Counted from the stretch's first letter, positions 15,006 to 24,932 are shown. The stretch: 47,699 bases of DNA from Segatella hominis (GCF_004535825.1 NZ_SGVY01000029.1:1-47699); one strand, 5' to 3'. Numbers and translations: made by a program. Notes: generated by a model not told the origin, from the sequence alone.

Positions 15006-15884
15006 ATGCAGCTAATCGACGGAAAGGCGACAGCAGCCGCCATCAAGGAACAGATAGCCGAGGAGGTGAAGCAGATAGTAGCGCAAGGTGGCAAGCAACC
15101 TCATCTCGCGGCCGTGCTCGTGGGGCACGACGGAGGTAGTGAGACCTATGTGAAAAACAAGGTCTTGGCTTGTGAAAAGTGTGGATTTAAATCTACGCTG
15201 ATCCGATTTGAAGATGACGTAACAGAAGAGGAACTTCTGGCTTGCGTTGACAGACTCAATCAGGATGATGATGTGGATGGATTCATCGTACAGTTGCCTT
15301 TGCCTAAGCATATTGATGAGCAGAAGGTGACGATGGCGATAGACTATCGCAAGGATGTGGATGGTTTCCATCCTGTCAATGTGGGTAGAATGGCAATCGG
15401 TCTTCCTTGTTTCATTTCTGCCACTCCATTGGGTATTCTTACCTTGTTGCTGCATTATCATATCGAGACCAGTGGCAAGAAATGCGTGGTGCTCGGACGT
15501 AGCAATATCGTTGGCAAGCCTATGGCTCAACTGATGATGCAAAAGCAGTATGGTGATGCTACGGTAACGGTCTGTCATTCTCATTCCAAGAACCTGAAGG
15601 AGGAATGTCGTGAGGCTGATATTATCATCGCTGCTATCGGCAGACCGGATTTCGTAACGGCTGATATGGTGAAGCCGGGTGCTGTTGTGATCGATGTGGG
15701 TACAACGCGTGTACCTGATGCAACTAAAAAAAGCGGTTTCCGTCTCAATGGTGATGTGAAGTTTGATGAAGTAGCAGAGAAATGTTCTTTCATCACACCG
15801 GTTCCTGGTGGTGTAGGACCGATGACGATCTGTTCTTTGATGAAGAATACCCTCGCTGCTGGCAAAAAAGAATATTATAAGTAG
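15006..15884 (+). CDS. folD: Methylenetetrahydrofolate dehydrogenase / cyclohydrolase FolD
   Basis: This bifunctional enzyme interconverts 5,10-methylene- and 10-formyl-tetrahydrofolate using NADP. The start is the ATG at 15006 ([16 protein letters not shown]); a TTG three codons earlier is less likely. Family signatures in order are SETYVKNK (catalytic Tyr and Lys), [42 protein letters not shown] (NADP-binding loop) and the C-terminal [10 protein letters not shown]. Its length of 292 residues is normal. It follows ffh closely. Downstream lies an unusually structured 210-base spacer before the arabinofuranosidase gene. Confidence 0.96.
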   Translation: MQLIDGKATAAAIKEQIAEEVKQIVAQGGKQPHLAAVLVGHDGGSETYVKNKVLACEKCGFKSTLIRFEDDVTEEELLACVDRLNQDDDVDGFIVQLPLPKHIDEQKVTMAIDYRKDVDGFHPVNVGRMAIGLPCFISATPLGILTLLLHYHIETSGKKCVVLGRSNIVGKPMAQLMMQKQYGDATVTVCHSHSKNLKEECREADIIIAAIGRPDFVTADMVKPGAVVIDVGTTRVPDATKKSGFRLNGDVKFDEVAEKCSFITPVPGGVGPMTICSLMKNTLAAGKKEYYK

Positions 15885-15941
15885 GGGTGAGGTCTGAGTC
15901 TGATAGCTATTACAGACAAGGCAGCCCCATGCTAAAAAAAA

Positions 15942-16062
15942 TACAAGTATCAAACAACTTATACTTGTAAGCGAAACAAGTAAGCTTAACAAATACTTGA
16001 TTTTTTATAACTCTCTAATTTGGTCGGGGCAGGGCGCAGTGATGCACTCGGCCCCTTTTTTT
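15942..16062 (+). promoter_or_regulatory. Structured spacer: chained hairpins and two terminators
   Basis: TACAAGTAT (15942-15950) pairs with ATACTTGTA (15961-15969). CAAGTA (15977-15982) pairs with TACTTG (15994-15999), followed by ATTTTTT. The inner arms also complement each other (ACTTGT/ACAAGT), so pairings compete. A second terminator, GGGGC (16026-16030) with GCCCC (16051-16055) plus seven T, ends 33 bases before the arabinofuranosidase start. No TAnnTTTG lies between it and that gene. A weak TAATTTG at 16017-16023 would start transcription inside the terminator left arm. Confidence 0.55.
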
Positions 16063-16094
16063 GTAGATATATCTCTTATTAAAAACATAAATCA

Positions 16095-18719
16095 ATGAAG
16101 ATGAACCATAAAATTTTATTGGCTTCTACAGCTATACTTTCCTTTACCTCGTTGATGGCGAGTGGCAAGTTGAATCCTAAGGGTAATCCTGCCTTCTGGG
16201 ATGAGCAGAATGCTCCTGCCTATTCCGTGATGGGTAAGGATACGACCTGTCAGGTGTTCCTGTATTCTCCTGATCCTACCCAGGGATTACATTTGGCGTA
16301 TCTGACAGATAATGAAAAATGGATCGATGTAGGACAACTTTGTGCTTCTGATTATGGTCCTTGGGGATCGGGTAAGAAGATGTACAGTCCCTCTGTTGTA
16401 CAGGCCAATGATGGAACTTGGCGTGCCTTGTGGAGTGTGGGAGAATTATTTCCGCAGTTTGCAGTGGCTTATTCCGAAGATTTAGTGACATGGCGCCCGC
16501 AGGATTATCCCATTGTAGCCGAGAAAGGAGTGAAATCTCCTGTTGCTTACCAGATGGAAAATGGTAATTTTGATATCTATATCAAGACGGCAAAGGGAAA
16601 ACGCTACGTGCAGGCTTCTCAGGATTTCCGTACTTTTGTGGAAGATTCCTTGGAAGCTTCTGCCGATGAAATCCTATGGGATAAGGATTCGGTACTGATC
16701 AATGGTAAAATGCAGAAGGGTGATGAGTTTGAAATACCTGCTGTTCACCTGAATTATATCCGTGCTTGGTTTAAGGCCTTGGATGAGGAGAATCGGGAAA
16801 ATAACCGTCAGATTCCAAAAACAAATCAGGAACTGGCTGCGCTTGTCAAGGAATATAATGACAGACAGGTTGCCATGCATGGTGAAAAGGCTGTTCTTAC
16901 TCAGATGGATGAGAGCGACAGGATAGAGGCGAAGTTGGTGGTTGACGGAAAACAAACGAAGCGTATCTCAGATAAGTTGATTGGTATTTTCTTTGAAGAT
17001 ATCAGTCGGGCTGCTGATGGCGGATTGTGTGCCGAACTTCTTCAAAACGGTGATTTTGAATACAACAAGGATGATAGAAAGCATTCGTGGAATGCAACGA
17101 CTGCTTGGCAGGGAGTGGACTTGTCTTCTGTTTCCGTAGAAAACGGAGTGAGCAAAAATAATCCTCACTATGCGGTGTTGGGTGCTACACCTATTTATAA
17201 TATAGGATGGGATGGCATTTCTATCCTGCGAGGTGCTCGTGATGCGAAGAAGGAAGGAAAGCATGCTGCTTCTTATTATGACGTGAGTTTGTATGCTCGT
17301 TGCCTGAATGGAAAGAATAAGCAACTCATGGTAGCTTTGGTTGATGAAGCGGGGGATGTTATATCACAGGCTAAGGTGAAGGTTGTTGGCAATGAGTGGT
17401 CTGAATATAAGGCGCAACTGGTCATTACTGATAAATATCAGGGAAATCTCGAAGAGGGTAAAGGCATCCGCTTGGCCCTTATTCCAAAGGGAGAGACTCA
17501 GGTGGGTATTGATCTCGTGAGTCTGAAACCTCATGATACTTATAAAGGTCACGGACTCCGCAAGGATCTGGCAGAGAAAATCGCAGAACTCAAACCGAAG
17601 TTTGTTCGTTTCCCTGGCGGTTGTATGTTGCATGGACAGGGTCTGGACAATATCTATCATTGGAAGGAAACGGTAGGACCCTTGAAGGATCGCAAACCAG
17701 CCAGAAATATCTGGAATTATCATCAGACCAGACAACTCGGTTTCTATGAGTATTTCCAATGGTGCGAGGATATGGGTGCAGAGCCATTGCCGGTATTGGC
17801 AGCGGGTGTACCTTGTCAGAATTCACAGTCTAATGCGCAAGGACTCTGCGGACAGCAGGGAGGTATTCCGATGGACCAGATGCCACAGTATGTACAGGAT
17901 GTACTCGACCTGGTGGAGTGGGCGAATGGAGATCCTGCCACTTCTTCATGGGCCAAGATGCGTGCTGATGCAGGACATCCGGCTCCTTTCAATCTGAAGA
18001 TGATTGGAATCGGAAACGAAGACCTGATTTCTACGACATTCAAGGAGCGTTATCTGATGATATGCAAGGCATTGAAGCAGAAATATCCTGATATCGAGGT
18101 GGTGGGAACGGTAGGACCTTTCCATTATCCTTCTTCAGATTATGTGGAAGGCTGGAAGATTGCTAAGGAAAACCGACAGTATATTGATGCGGTAGATGAG
18201 CATTATTACGAAAAGCCAGGTTGGTTTATCAATCATCAGGACTATTACGACCATTATGACCGTAGTATGCCTAAGGTATATCTCGGTGAATATGCAGCCA
18301 ATGGAAATAATGAGGTGGACCGTGCCTTGGCAGAAGGTATTCATCTCTGTAGTGTGGAACGTAATGGCGATGTGGTGGAAATGACCTCTTATGCACCTCT
18401 GCTTTGCAAGGATGGTTATGCCAACTGGAATCCGGATATGATGTACTTTAATAATAATAAGGTACGCGCGACAGAAAGCTATCAGGTGCAGAAGATGTTC
18501 TCCGTACATAGTGGTGACGTTTATATCGCTTCTGATTTGCAGTTGCCGGAGGTCTTGAAACGCTATGTGGGCGTCAGTGTCGTGAAAGACAGTAAGTCGG
18601 GAAAGGTATGGCTGAAAATTGTCAATGCTTTGCCGCGAACACTGAAGCTGAAACTGTCCGGTTTGACTCAAAAGGAAATCGAAATAGGTCCTCGCCAATC
18701 GAATGTCTGGGCCTTGTAG
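16095..18719 (+). CDS. GH51 alpha-L-arabinofuranosidase with N-terminal propeller-like domain
   Basis: This secreted or periplasmic enzyme releases arabinose from plant arabinans and arabinoxylans. It has 874 residues with a signal peptide (about 1-23). Residues about 30-190 resemble part of a GH43-like beta-propeller (MYSPSVVQANDGTWRALWS, AVAYSEDLVTWRP). A helical linker follows. A beta-sandwich (about 305-480, LCAELLQNGDFEYN) and the GH51 barrel complete the protein. The probable acid/base is E642 in GIGNED and the nucleophile E732 in YLGEYAA; FVRFPGG is also typical. No SusC/SusD pair or sugar regulator is nearby, so it stands alone. Expression may depend on the structured spacer upstream. 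Confidence 0.88.
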   Translation: MKMNHKILLASTAILSFTSLMASGKLNPKGNPAFWDEQNAPAYSVMGKDTTCQVFLYSPDPTQGLHLAYLTDNEKWIDVGQLCASDYGPWGSGKKMYSPSVVQANDGTWRALWSVGELFPQFAVAYSEDLVTWRPQDYPIVAEKGVKSPVAYQMENGNFDIYIKTAKGKRYVQASQDFRTFVEDSLEASADEILWDKDSVLINGKMQKGDEFEIPAVHLNYIRAWFKALDEENRENNRQIPKTNQELAALVKEYNDRQVAMHGEKAVLTQMDESDRIEAKLVVDGKQTKRISDKLIGIFFEDISRAADGGLCAELLQNGDFEYNKDDRKHSWNATTAWQGVDLSSVSVENGVSKNNPHYAVLGATPIYNIGWDGISILRGARDAKKEGKHAASYYDVSLYARCLNGKNKQLMVALVDEAGDVISQAKVKVVGNEWSEYKAQLVITDKYQGNLEEGKGIRLALIPKGETQVGIDLVSLKPHDTYKGHGLRKDLAEKIAELKPKFVRFPGGCMLHGQGLDNIYHWKETVGPLKDRKPARNIWNYHQTRQLGFYEYFQWCEDMGAEPLPVLAAGVPCQNSQSNAQGLCGQQGGIPMDQMPQYVQDVLDLVEWANGDPATSSWAKMRADAGHPAPFNLKMIGIGNEDLISTTFKERYLMICKALKQKYPDIEVVGTVGPFHYPSSDYVEGWKIAKENRQYIDAVDEHYYEKPGWFINHQDYYDHYDRSMPKVYLGEYAANGNNEVDRALAEGIHLCSVERNGDVVEMTSYAPLLCKDGYANWNPDMMYFNNNKVRATESYQVQKMFSVHSGDVYIASDLQLPEVLKRYVGVSVVKDSKSGKVWLKIVNALPRTLKLKLSGLTQKEIEIGPRQSNVWAL

Positions 18720-18876
18720 ATTTTTTTCTGAAAGGATACCTTTCATGAGATGTGCATATATCTCATAAAACCGATATAGAATATGCAAGAAAACTGATAG
18801 GATTGTCCGAAAAAGGAATGAATATTGGCTTTTTTGCATGTTTTATAGGTTGAAATGCAAAATTTAGTGGAAAATA

Positions 18877-18908
18877 TTTGGTAGTTAAAGTTTTTTTTTA
18901 TTACTTTG
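18877..18908 (+). promoter_or_regulatory. Promoter of the OmpA-family gene
   Basis: TTTG (18877-18880), 20 bases, TTACTTTG (18901-18908), one base off consensus in the first position. An AT-rich leader of about 80 bases follows, as is common for abundant porins. Confidence 0.7.
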
Positions 18909-18992
18909 CACTCGAAATAAGTATTTGTGCAGTATTTGCATGAAGAATTATAGTGATATTTAATAATTTTATTTAATAAATTTTAGAGAGAC

Positions 18993-20126
18993 ATGAAAAA
19001 GTTAGTTTTATTGTTTGCTGCCGCAGCTATGGCAGTATCAGTATCAGCTCAGACTGTTACTGAAAGCAAGACTTTTGACAACTTCTACATCGGCGTTAAT
19101 GGCGGTGTAATGACAAAGACTACAAATCACAGTTGGTTGAACAACCTCAACTCAAATGCTGGTCTTCGTATCGGTCGTTGGTTTACTCCAGTATTCGGTT
19201 TGGCTGCTGAGAGCAATGTTTACTTCAACGATCACAACGCATATCCATCAAAGACTAAAGTTCGTTATATGAACACAAGCTTGATTGGTACTGTAAACTT
19301 GAGCAACTGGTTTGCTGGTTACAAGGGTCAGCCACGTACATTCGAGGTTATCCCTGTTTATGGTCTTGGTTGGGCACACTCTTTCGGTACAACAGATAAC
19401 TGGAATGCTTTGACTTCTAAGGCTGGTATCGATTTCGCAGTTAACTTCGGTGCTGACAAGGCATGGCAGTTCTATGTAGAGCCATCTATGAACTGGGCTT
19501 TGAATGGTGATGGTTATGAGGGTGTTGCTTATAACATCAACAAGTCTGGCTTCCAGTTGAACGCTGGTTTCATCTACAAGTTCAAGAACTCTAACGGTTC
19601 TCACAACTTCACAATCGCTCAGCTCCGTGATCAGTCTGAGATCGATGGTTTGAACAGCCAGATCAACAACCTCCGCAACGATTTGAATAACAAGGATTCT
19701 CAGCTCTCAGCTAAGGACAAGCAGATCAAGGATCTTCAGAACGCTCTTGACGAGTGCAACAAGAAGCCTAAGTATGTAAAGCCAGCTACAGCTACAAACT
19801 TGCAGCCTACTGTATTGTTCCAGCAGGGCAAGTCTAACGTAGAGAAGAGCCAGATGCCTAACATCGAGTTGATCGCTCAGTATATGACGAATCATCCAGA
19901 GGCTAACGTTGAGATCAAGGGTTATGCTTCTCCAGAGGGTCCTAAGGAGTTGAACCAGAAGCTTTCAGAGAAGCGTGCTGATGCAGTTAAGAATGTATTG
20001 GTTAAGAAGTACAAGATTGCTGCTAATCGTTTGACAACTAAGGGTATGGGCGCAACAGACAAGCTCTTCAAGCAGGTTGAGTTTAACCGCGTTTCTACTT
20101 TCAACGACAACAGCGCTGCTGAGTAA
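18993..20126 (+). CDS. OmpA family outer-membrane protein
   Basis: This is a major structural porin anchoring the outer membrane to peptidoglycan. The 377 residues comprise a signal peptide (MKKLVLLFAAAAMAVSVSAQ), an eight-strand-type barrel to about residue 195, and a coiled-coil linker (about 205-250, INNLRNDLNNKDSQLSAKDK). The C-terminal OmpA/MotB domain contains VEIKGYASPEGPKELNQKLS and EKRADAVKNVLVKKYKI. The peptidoglycan-binding Asp position and Arg are consistent with the family. Codon use is strongly biased to a few preferred codons, unlike its neighbours, suggesting very high expression. It is monocistronic, with its own promoter and terminator. Confidence 0.92.
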   Translation: MKKLVLLFAAAAMAVSVSAQTVTESKTFDNFYIGVNGGVMTKTTNHSWLNNLNSNAGLRIGRWFTPVFGLAAESNVYFNDHNAYPSKTKVRYMNTSLIGTVNLSNWFAGYKGQPRTFEVIPVYGLGWAHSFGTTDNWNALTSKAGIDFAVNFGADKAWQFYVEPSMNWALNGDGYEGVAYNINKSGFQLNAGFIYKFKNSNGSHNFTIAQLRDQSEIDGLNSQINNLRNDLNNKDSQLSAKDKQIKDLQNALDECNKKPKYVKPATATNLQPTVLFQQGKSNVEKSQMPNIELIAQYMTNHPEANVEIKGYASPEGPKELNQKLSEKRADAVKNVLVKKYKIAANRLTTKGMGATDKLFKQVEFNRVSTFNDNSAAE

Positions 20127-20166
20127 TAAACGCATTGATTAGAATTTTTTCTATCAAACATATAAA

Positions 20167-20198
20167 TCCTCAAGGTTTTTTGCCTTGAGGATTTTTTT
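20167..20198 (+). terminator. Intrinsic terminator of the OmpA-family gene
   Basis: TCCTCAAGG (20167-20175) pairs with CCTTGAGGA (20183-20191), followed by seven T. Confidence 0.93.
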
Positions 20199-20431
20199 GT
20201 GCTCCATCGGATGTTATTTCTATTCCTGTGATCGTATGTTCATAATTGATGTGAGGTACAAACCAAGGAGGAGTGAAATAATATAGAAGATTTAGGTTAT
20301 AGTTTTTGTGTTTTTAGTTTATTTGAATGCTCAATTCTAACGAAAATGTGTAGTTTCTGTGATAAATCGAAAGCAAATCGTTGATTTATGTTACGAAATT
20401 CGCAATAAAATGAAAGTTTATGTGAAATTTG

Positions 20432-20462
20432 TTGGTTATTACATAAATTCTCAGTATCTTTG
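20432..20462 (+). promoter_or_regulatory. Promoter of ilvD and the branched-chain cluster
   Basis: TTG (20432-20434), 20 bases, TATCTTTG (20455-20462); the ilvD start is 28 bases downstream. In the rest of the 364-base gap (20199-20431) I see only AT-rich sequence. It includes a six-codon frame MLFLFL at 20211-20231 that has no visible promoter. Confidence 0.75.
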
Positions 20463-20490
20463 CAGTCAAAATTGAAAATATAAAAACAAT

Positions 20491-22293
20491 ATGAAACATC
20501 CATTAAGAAGTAGCGTCTGTACTGAAGGCAGAAGAATGGCAGGTGCCCGTGCACTTTGGGTAGCTGCAGGTATGAAACATGAGCAGTTTGGCAAACCAAT
20601 TATTGCTATTGTGAATAGCTTTACACAGTTTGTGCCTGGTCATACTCATCTTCATGAAATCGGTCAGATTGTCAAGAAGGAAATAGAGGCAATGGGTTGC
20701 TATGCAGCCGAATTTAATACCATCGCTGTAGATGATGGTATTGCTATGGGTCATGACGGAATGCTTTACTCTTTGCCAAGCCGTGACATTATCGCAGATT
20801 CTGTAGAGTATATGGTCAATGCTCATAAGGCTGATGCCATGATCTGCATCTCTAATTGTGATAAGGTGACTCCTGGTATGCTCATGGCATCTATGCGCTT
20901 GAACATTCCTACTGTATTCTGCTCTGGTGGCCCTATGGAAGCTGGTCGTTGGAAGGGTGAGAATGCTGACTTGATTACTGCTATGATTAAGGGTGCTGAT
21001 ACCAGTGTTTCTGATGAGGAAATGAAGCAGATTGAGCAATGTGCTTGTCCTGGTTGTGGTAGCTGTTCGGGTATGTTCACTGCAAATTCTATGAACTCAC
21101 TGACTGAGGCTATTGGTTTGAGTCTCCCAGGAAATGGTACAATCTTGGCAACCCACAAGAATCGTATCCAACTCTTCAAGGATGCTGCTCGTCAGGTAGT
21201 GAAGAATGCTTATGCTTATTATGAGGATGGTGATGAGAGCGTATTGCCACGTAATATTGCAACACGTGATGCTTTCCTCAATGCAATGACTCTCGATATC
21301 GCAATGGGTGGTAGTACCAATACGGTGCTTCATCTTTTGGCTGTTGCTCAGGAAGCTGGTACTGACTTCAAGATGGAGGATATCGACCAGTTGAGCCGTA
21401 AGGTTCCTTGTCTCTGCAAGTTGGCTCCAAATACTCAGAAATATAGTGTTCAGGAGTGCAATCGTGCGGGTGGTATCATGGGTATCCTGAATGAGTTGAA
21501 CAAGGGTGGCTTGATCAATGGTAGCGTAAAGCGTGTTGATGGAAAGACACTCGATGAGCAGATGAAGAAATATGATATCACTGGTTCTGAGCTTGATCCA
21601 GAGGCAGATAGAATCTATCATTCTGCACCTGGCAGAAAATTCTCTACTCAAATGGGTAGTCAGGATGCTCAGTGGGAGAGTCTTGATACAGACCGCGAGA
21701 ATGGATGTATCCGTGACTTGGAACATGCTTACACCAAGGATGGTGGTCTGGCTGTTCTCTTCGGTAATATCGCCCAGAATGGTTGCGTAGTGAAGACTGC
21801 GGGTGTGGATCCTGTACTTTGGCACTTTGAGGGTCCTGCTGTTTGCTTCGATTCTCAGGAGGATGCTTGTGAGGGGATTCTTGATGGAAAGGTAAACTCT
21901 GGTGACTGTGTGGTTATCACTCATGAGGGTCCTAAGGGTGGTCCTGGTATGCAGGAGATGCTTTATCCTACTTCATACATCAAGAGTCGCCATTTGGGCA
22001 AGGAGTGTGCCCTGATTACTGATGGTCGTTTCTCTGGTGGTACATCCGGTTTGAGTATCGGGCATATTTCTCCAGAAGCAGCTGCAGGTGGTAATATCGG
22101 TAAGATCAAGGATGGTGATATCATTGTCATTGATATTCCAAGCCGTTCTATCAACGTGAAGTTGTCTGATGAAGAATTGGCAGCCCGTCCTCAGCAGCCT
22201 TTGAAGCGTAACCGTGTGGTAAGCAAGGCTTTGCGTGCATACGCTCAGAGTGTAAGTTCTGCAGACAAGGGCGGTGTAAGAATTATCGATTAA
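20491..22293 (+). CDS. ilvD: Dihydroxy-acid dehydratase IlvD
   Basis: This enzyme dehydrates 2,3-dihydroxy-3-methyl acids to the 2-oxo acids of valine, isoleucine and leucine synthesis. The 600-residue protein has the iron-sulfur cysteines in [12 protein letters not shown] and [19 protein letters not shown]. It also has the conserved C-terminal [20 protein letters not shown] that closes over the substrate. The start [20 protein letters not shown] is typical of the family. It is the first gene of the ilv cluster, with a strong promoter and a short leader of about 20 bases and no leader peptide. Length and motifs are intact. Confidence 0.96.
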   Translation: MKHPLRSSVCTEGRRMAGARALWVAAGMKHEQFGKPIIAIVNSFTQFVPGHTHLHEIGQIVKKEIEAMGCYAAEFNTIAVDDGIAMGHDGMLYSLPSRDIIADSVEYMVNAHKADAMICISNCDKVTPGMLMASMRLNIPTVFCSGGPMEAGRWKGENADLITAMIKGADTSVSDEEMKQIEQCACPGCGSCSGMFTANSMNSLTEAIGLSLPGNGTILATHKNRIQLFKDAARQVVKNAYAYYEDGDESVLPRNIATRDAFLNAMTLDIAMGGSTNTVLHLLAVAQEAGTDFKMEDIDQLSRKVPCLCKLAPNTQKYSVQECNRAGGIMGILNELNKGGLINGSVKRVDGKTLDEQMKKYDITGSELDPEADRIYHSAPGRKFSTQMGSQDAQWESLDTDRENGCIRDLEHAYTKDGGLAVLFGNIAQNGCVVKTAGVDPVLWHFEGPAVCFDSQEDACEGILDGKVNSGDCVVITHEGPKGGPGMQEMLYPTSYIKSRHLGKECALITDGRFSGGTSGLSIGHISPEAAAGGNIGKIKDGDIIVIDIPSRSINVKLSDEELAARPQQPLKRNRVVSKALRAYAQSVSSADKGGVRIID

Positions 22294-22327
22294 GATGAAA
22301 ATATATAGTTTTTGAACTTTTCAGTAG

Positions 22328-22380
22328 AAAGGTAATGGGATATTCTGCTTGGATATAGCGTGGAATTTTCCCATTCCTTT
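22328..22380 (+). promoter_or_regulatory. Stable hairpin between ilvD and ilvB
   Basis: AAAGG-T-AATGGGA (22328-22340) pairs with TCCCATTCCTTT (22369-22380), giving 12 base pairs with one bulged T. No T run follows, so it is not a terminator. It ends 18 bases before the ilvB start and could influence mRNA processing, stability or ilvB translation. Confidence 0.55.
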
Positions 22381-22398
22381 GAAATAAATATAATAATA

Positions 22399-24114
22399 AT
22401 GGCAAAAGAAGTAATAACAGGAGCAGAAGCGTTGATGCGCTCCCTGAAAGCTGAGGGTGTAAAGACCATTTTCGGTTATCCGGGGGGAAGCATCATGCCA
22501 GTGTTTGATTCACTGTATGGTTACACGAGAGGAGAAAATAAGGTGTTTGATCACATCTTGGTACGTCACGAGCAGGCTGCTGCTCATGCTGCACAGGGCT
22601 ATGCTCGAGTCAGTGGCGAAGTGGGCGTAACACTCGTGACCAGTGGTCCTGGAGCAACAAATACTTTGACTGGTATTGCTGATGCCATGATGGATTCTAC
22701 ACCTATCGTGGTTATTGCTGGTCAGGTAGGCGTGGGTGCCTTGGGAACGGATGCGTTCCAGGAGGTTGACCTGGTGGGTGTTACCCAACCTATCTCTAAA
22801 TGGGCTTATCAGATTCGTCGTCCTGAGGATGTAGCTTGGGCTGTGAGCCGTGCTTTCTATATTGCCCGCAGTGGTCGTCCGGGTCCTGTCGTTCTCGACT
22901 TTACCAAGAATGCCCAGATTGCTACTTGTGAGTGGGAACCTGTGAAATGTGAGAAGGTTACCTCTTACAATCCTTATCCTGCCATAGATGCCAAGGCTGT
23001 AGAGGAGGCTGCCGAATTGATCAATAATGCCAAGCGTCCATTTGCACTGGTAGGTCATGGCGTGGAATTGGGCGGTGCTCACAATGAGTTGATTGAATTC
23101 CTGGAGAAGGCTGATATTCCTGCAGGTCGTACACTGCTCGGCCTTTCTGCTTTACCAAGCAATCATCCGTTGAATATGGGTATGCTCGGTATGCACGGTT
23201 CGTATGCTACCAACATGAAGACTCAGGAGTGTGATGTGCTGATAGCTATTGGTATGCGTTTCAGCGACCGTATTACTGGTGTTCCTTCTAAATATGCTAA
23301 GCAGGCTAAAATCATCCATCTGGATATAGACAAGGCTGAAATTGACAAGGTCATCAAGACGGATGTTGCTGTGATAGGTGACTGTAAGCAGACTTTGCCG
23401 GCAATTACCCGTTTGCTGAATAAGAATGTTCACCGTGAGTGGAGAGATTCATTCGAGGTTTATCGCCAGCAGGAGCAGGAGAAGGTAATCGAGAAGGATA
23501 TCCATCCTACAGAGGGTCCTCTGCTGATGGGCGAGGTGACCAATGTGGTGACGGAAGCTACCCATAATGAGGCTGTTCTCGTGAACGACGTAGGTCAGAA
23601 CCAGATGATCAGTAGCCGCTACTTCAAGTTCACCAAGAAACTGAGTATTGTTACCAGTGGTGGATTTGGAACAATGGGATTCGGTCTTCCTGCTGCTATC
23701 GGTGCAACCTTTGGTGCTCCAGACAGAACCATCTGCTGTTTCTTCGGTGATGGCGGTTTCCAGATGAATATCCAGGAATTGGGTACGATCATGGAGCAGC
23801 AGGCACCTGTGAAGATGATTCTCCTGAACAACAATTATCTTGGCAATGTACGTCAGTGGCAAGACCTGATGTTTGAAGGCCGTCGCTCCTTTACCCACAT
23901 GCTGAACCCTCGTTATGAGGAAATAGCCAAGGCTTACGGCATTCCTTACGATGTGGTCATCGACCGCAAGGATCTGAAGGCGAAAGTGGAGAAGATGATT
24001 GCTACCAAGGGGCCTTACCTTCTGGAGTGCGCCATCAAGGAAGATGAGGACATCGTTCCGATGACCTTGCCTGGCAAGAGTGTTGATGAAATGCAGTTGG
24101 AACTTCATTACTAA
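22399..24114 (+). CDS. ilvB: Acetolactate synthase, large (catalytic) subunit
   Basis: This thiamine diphosphate enzyme condenses pyruvate to acetolactate, or with 2-oxobutyrate to acetohydroxybutyrate. The start is the ATG at 22399 (MAKEVITGAEALMRSLKA); the 13 upstream codons include hairpin sequence and are not coding. The 571 residues show the catalytic Glu in VRHEQAAAHAAQGYAR. The diphosphate-binding motif runs from GDGGFQMNIQELGT to NNNYLGNVRQW, and the middle FAD-type domain is present (FALVGHGVELGGA). It is followed after 85 bases by the regulatory subunit, with which it should form the holoenzyme. Confidence 0.96.
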   Translation: MAKEVITGAEALMRSLKAEGVKTIFGYPGGSIMPVFDSLYGYTRGENKVFDHILVRHEQAAAHAAQGYARVSGEVGVTLVTSGPGATNTLTGIADAMMDSTPIVVIAGQVGVGALGTDAFQEVDLVGVTQPISKWAYQIRRPEDVAWAVSRAFYIARSGRPGPVVLDFTKNAQIATCEWEPVKCEKVTSYNPYPAIDAKAVEEAAELINNAKRPFALVGHGVELGGAHNELIEFLEKADIPAGRTLLGLSALPSNHPLNMGMLGMHGSYATNMKTQECDVLIAIGMRFSDRITGVPSKYAKQAKIIHLDIDKAEIDKVIKTDVAVIGDCKQTLPAITRLLNKNVHREWRDSFEVYRQQEQEKVIEKDIHPTEGPLLMGEVTNVVTEATHNEAVLVNDVGQNQMISSRYFKFTKKLSIVTSGGFGTMGFGLPAAIGATFGAPDRTICCFFGDGGFQMNIQELGTIMEQQAPVKMILLNNNYLGNVRQWQDLMFEGRRSFTHMLNPRYEEIAKAYGIPYDVVIDRKDLKAKVEKMIATKGPYLLECAIKEDEDIVPMTLPGKSVDEMQLELHY

Positions 24115-24199
24115 AGTTCTCGATTCATATATATATAATAAGGTGTAACCGGCATTTTCAAAGTAAAGTGTAACAGACATTTTAGAAAGGAAAAATAAG

Positions 24200-24745
24200 A
24201 TGGACAATAATAGTGACAAGAAATTATATACATTGCTTGTTTATTCAGAGAACATTGCGGGTATCCTGAATCAGATTACCGCAGTATTCACCCGCAGACA
24301 AGTAAATATCGAGAGCCTGAACGTATCGGCCAGCAGCATCAAGAATATCCACAAATATACCATTACGGTATGGAGTGATCCTGAGCAGATAGAGAAAATC
24401 AACAAGGCGATAGAGAAGAAAATCGATGTCGTGAAGAGTGATTACTATGCGGATGATCAGATTTTCATCCATGAGGTGGCTCTCTTCAAGATTTCAACTC
24501 CTGTTCTGCTGGAAAACCCTGAGGTTTCCCGTACGATCCGTAAGCATGATGCTCGTATGATGGAGGTTAATCCAACTTACAGTACGGTACTCTTGGCTGG
24601 TTTGACAGAGGATATTGCAGACTTGTTCCATAAGTTGAACAGTTTTGATTGTCTCTTGCAATATACTCGCTCAGGCCGTATTGCAGTAACAAGAAGTTTC
24701 GATGAGCCTATCTCTGATTATCTGAAGCAGAGTGCGGAGGAATAA
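24200..24745 (+). CDS. ilvN: Acetolactate synthase, small (regulatory) subunit
   Basis: This subunit raises the activity of the catalytic subunit and confers valine feedback inhibition. The 181-residue product has an N-terminal ACT domain (LLVYSENIAGILNQITAVFT, RRQVNIESLNV) and a C-terminal ACT-like domain (residues about 90-165). Both are as in the longer IlvH-type subunits. The symbol ilvN follows common use in Bacteroidales; ilvH would be equally fair. It directly follows ilvB and ends at a terminator, so ilvD-ilvB-ilvN form one unit. Confidence 0.93.
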   Translation: MDNNSDKKLYTLLVYSENIAGILNQITAVFTRRQVNIESLNVSASSIKNIHKYTITVWSDPEQIEKINKAIEKKIDVVKSDYYADDQIFIHEVALFKISTPVLLENPEVSRTIRKHDARMMEVNPTYSTVLLAGLTEDIADLFHKLNSFDCLLQYTRSGRIAVTRSFDEPISDYLKQSAEE

Positions 24746-24771
24746 CAGAGATAGAGAAATATAGGGATAAG

Positions 24772-24819
24772 CGGGCTACGATCGTAAGACAGTTGTTCTA
24801 CGGTTGTAGCTCGTTTGTT
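24772..24819 (+). terminator. Terminator after ilvN
   Basis: CGGGCTACGATCGTAAGA (from 24772) pairs with TCTACGGTTGTAGCTCG (ending 24813) through a long stem with several G-U pairs, followed by TTTGTTTTT. Confidence 0.75.
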
Positions 24820-24859
24820 TTTATGAACGCCGTTAGCAGAAGAAATTCTCGATTTTTTC

Positions 24860-24891
24860 TTTGGCATTCTCAATAAAAAATTGTAGATTTG
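24860..24891 (+). promoter_or_regulatory. Promoter of the thioesterase gene
   Basis: TTTG (24860-24863), 20 bases, TAGATTTG (24884-24891), an exact consensus layout, 42 bases before the start. Confidence 0.85.
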
Positions 24892-24932
24892 CAAAGAATT
24901 TAAAAACAAGAAGGCATTTTTTCGTATAAGAT

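Noticed and set aside
20211-20231. Six-codon frame MLFLFL as a leader peptide for ilvD
   Set aside because: It lies just after the OmpA terminator, has no promoter, and is far upstream of the ilvD promoter; no terminator pairs with it.
24143-24185. Two GTGTAAC...CATTTT direct repeats before ilvN
   Set aside because: Short, imperfect, 25 bases apart, and without pairing or promoter features; probably a local duplication.
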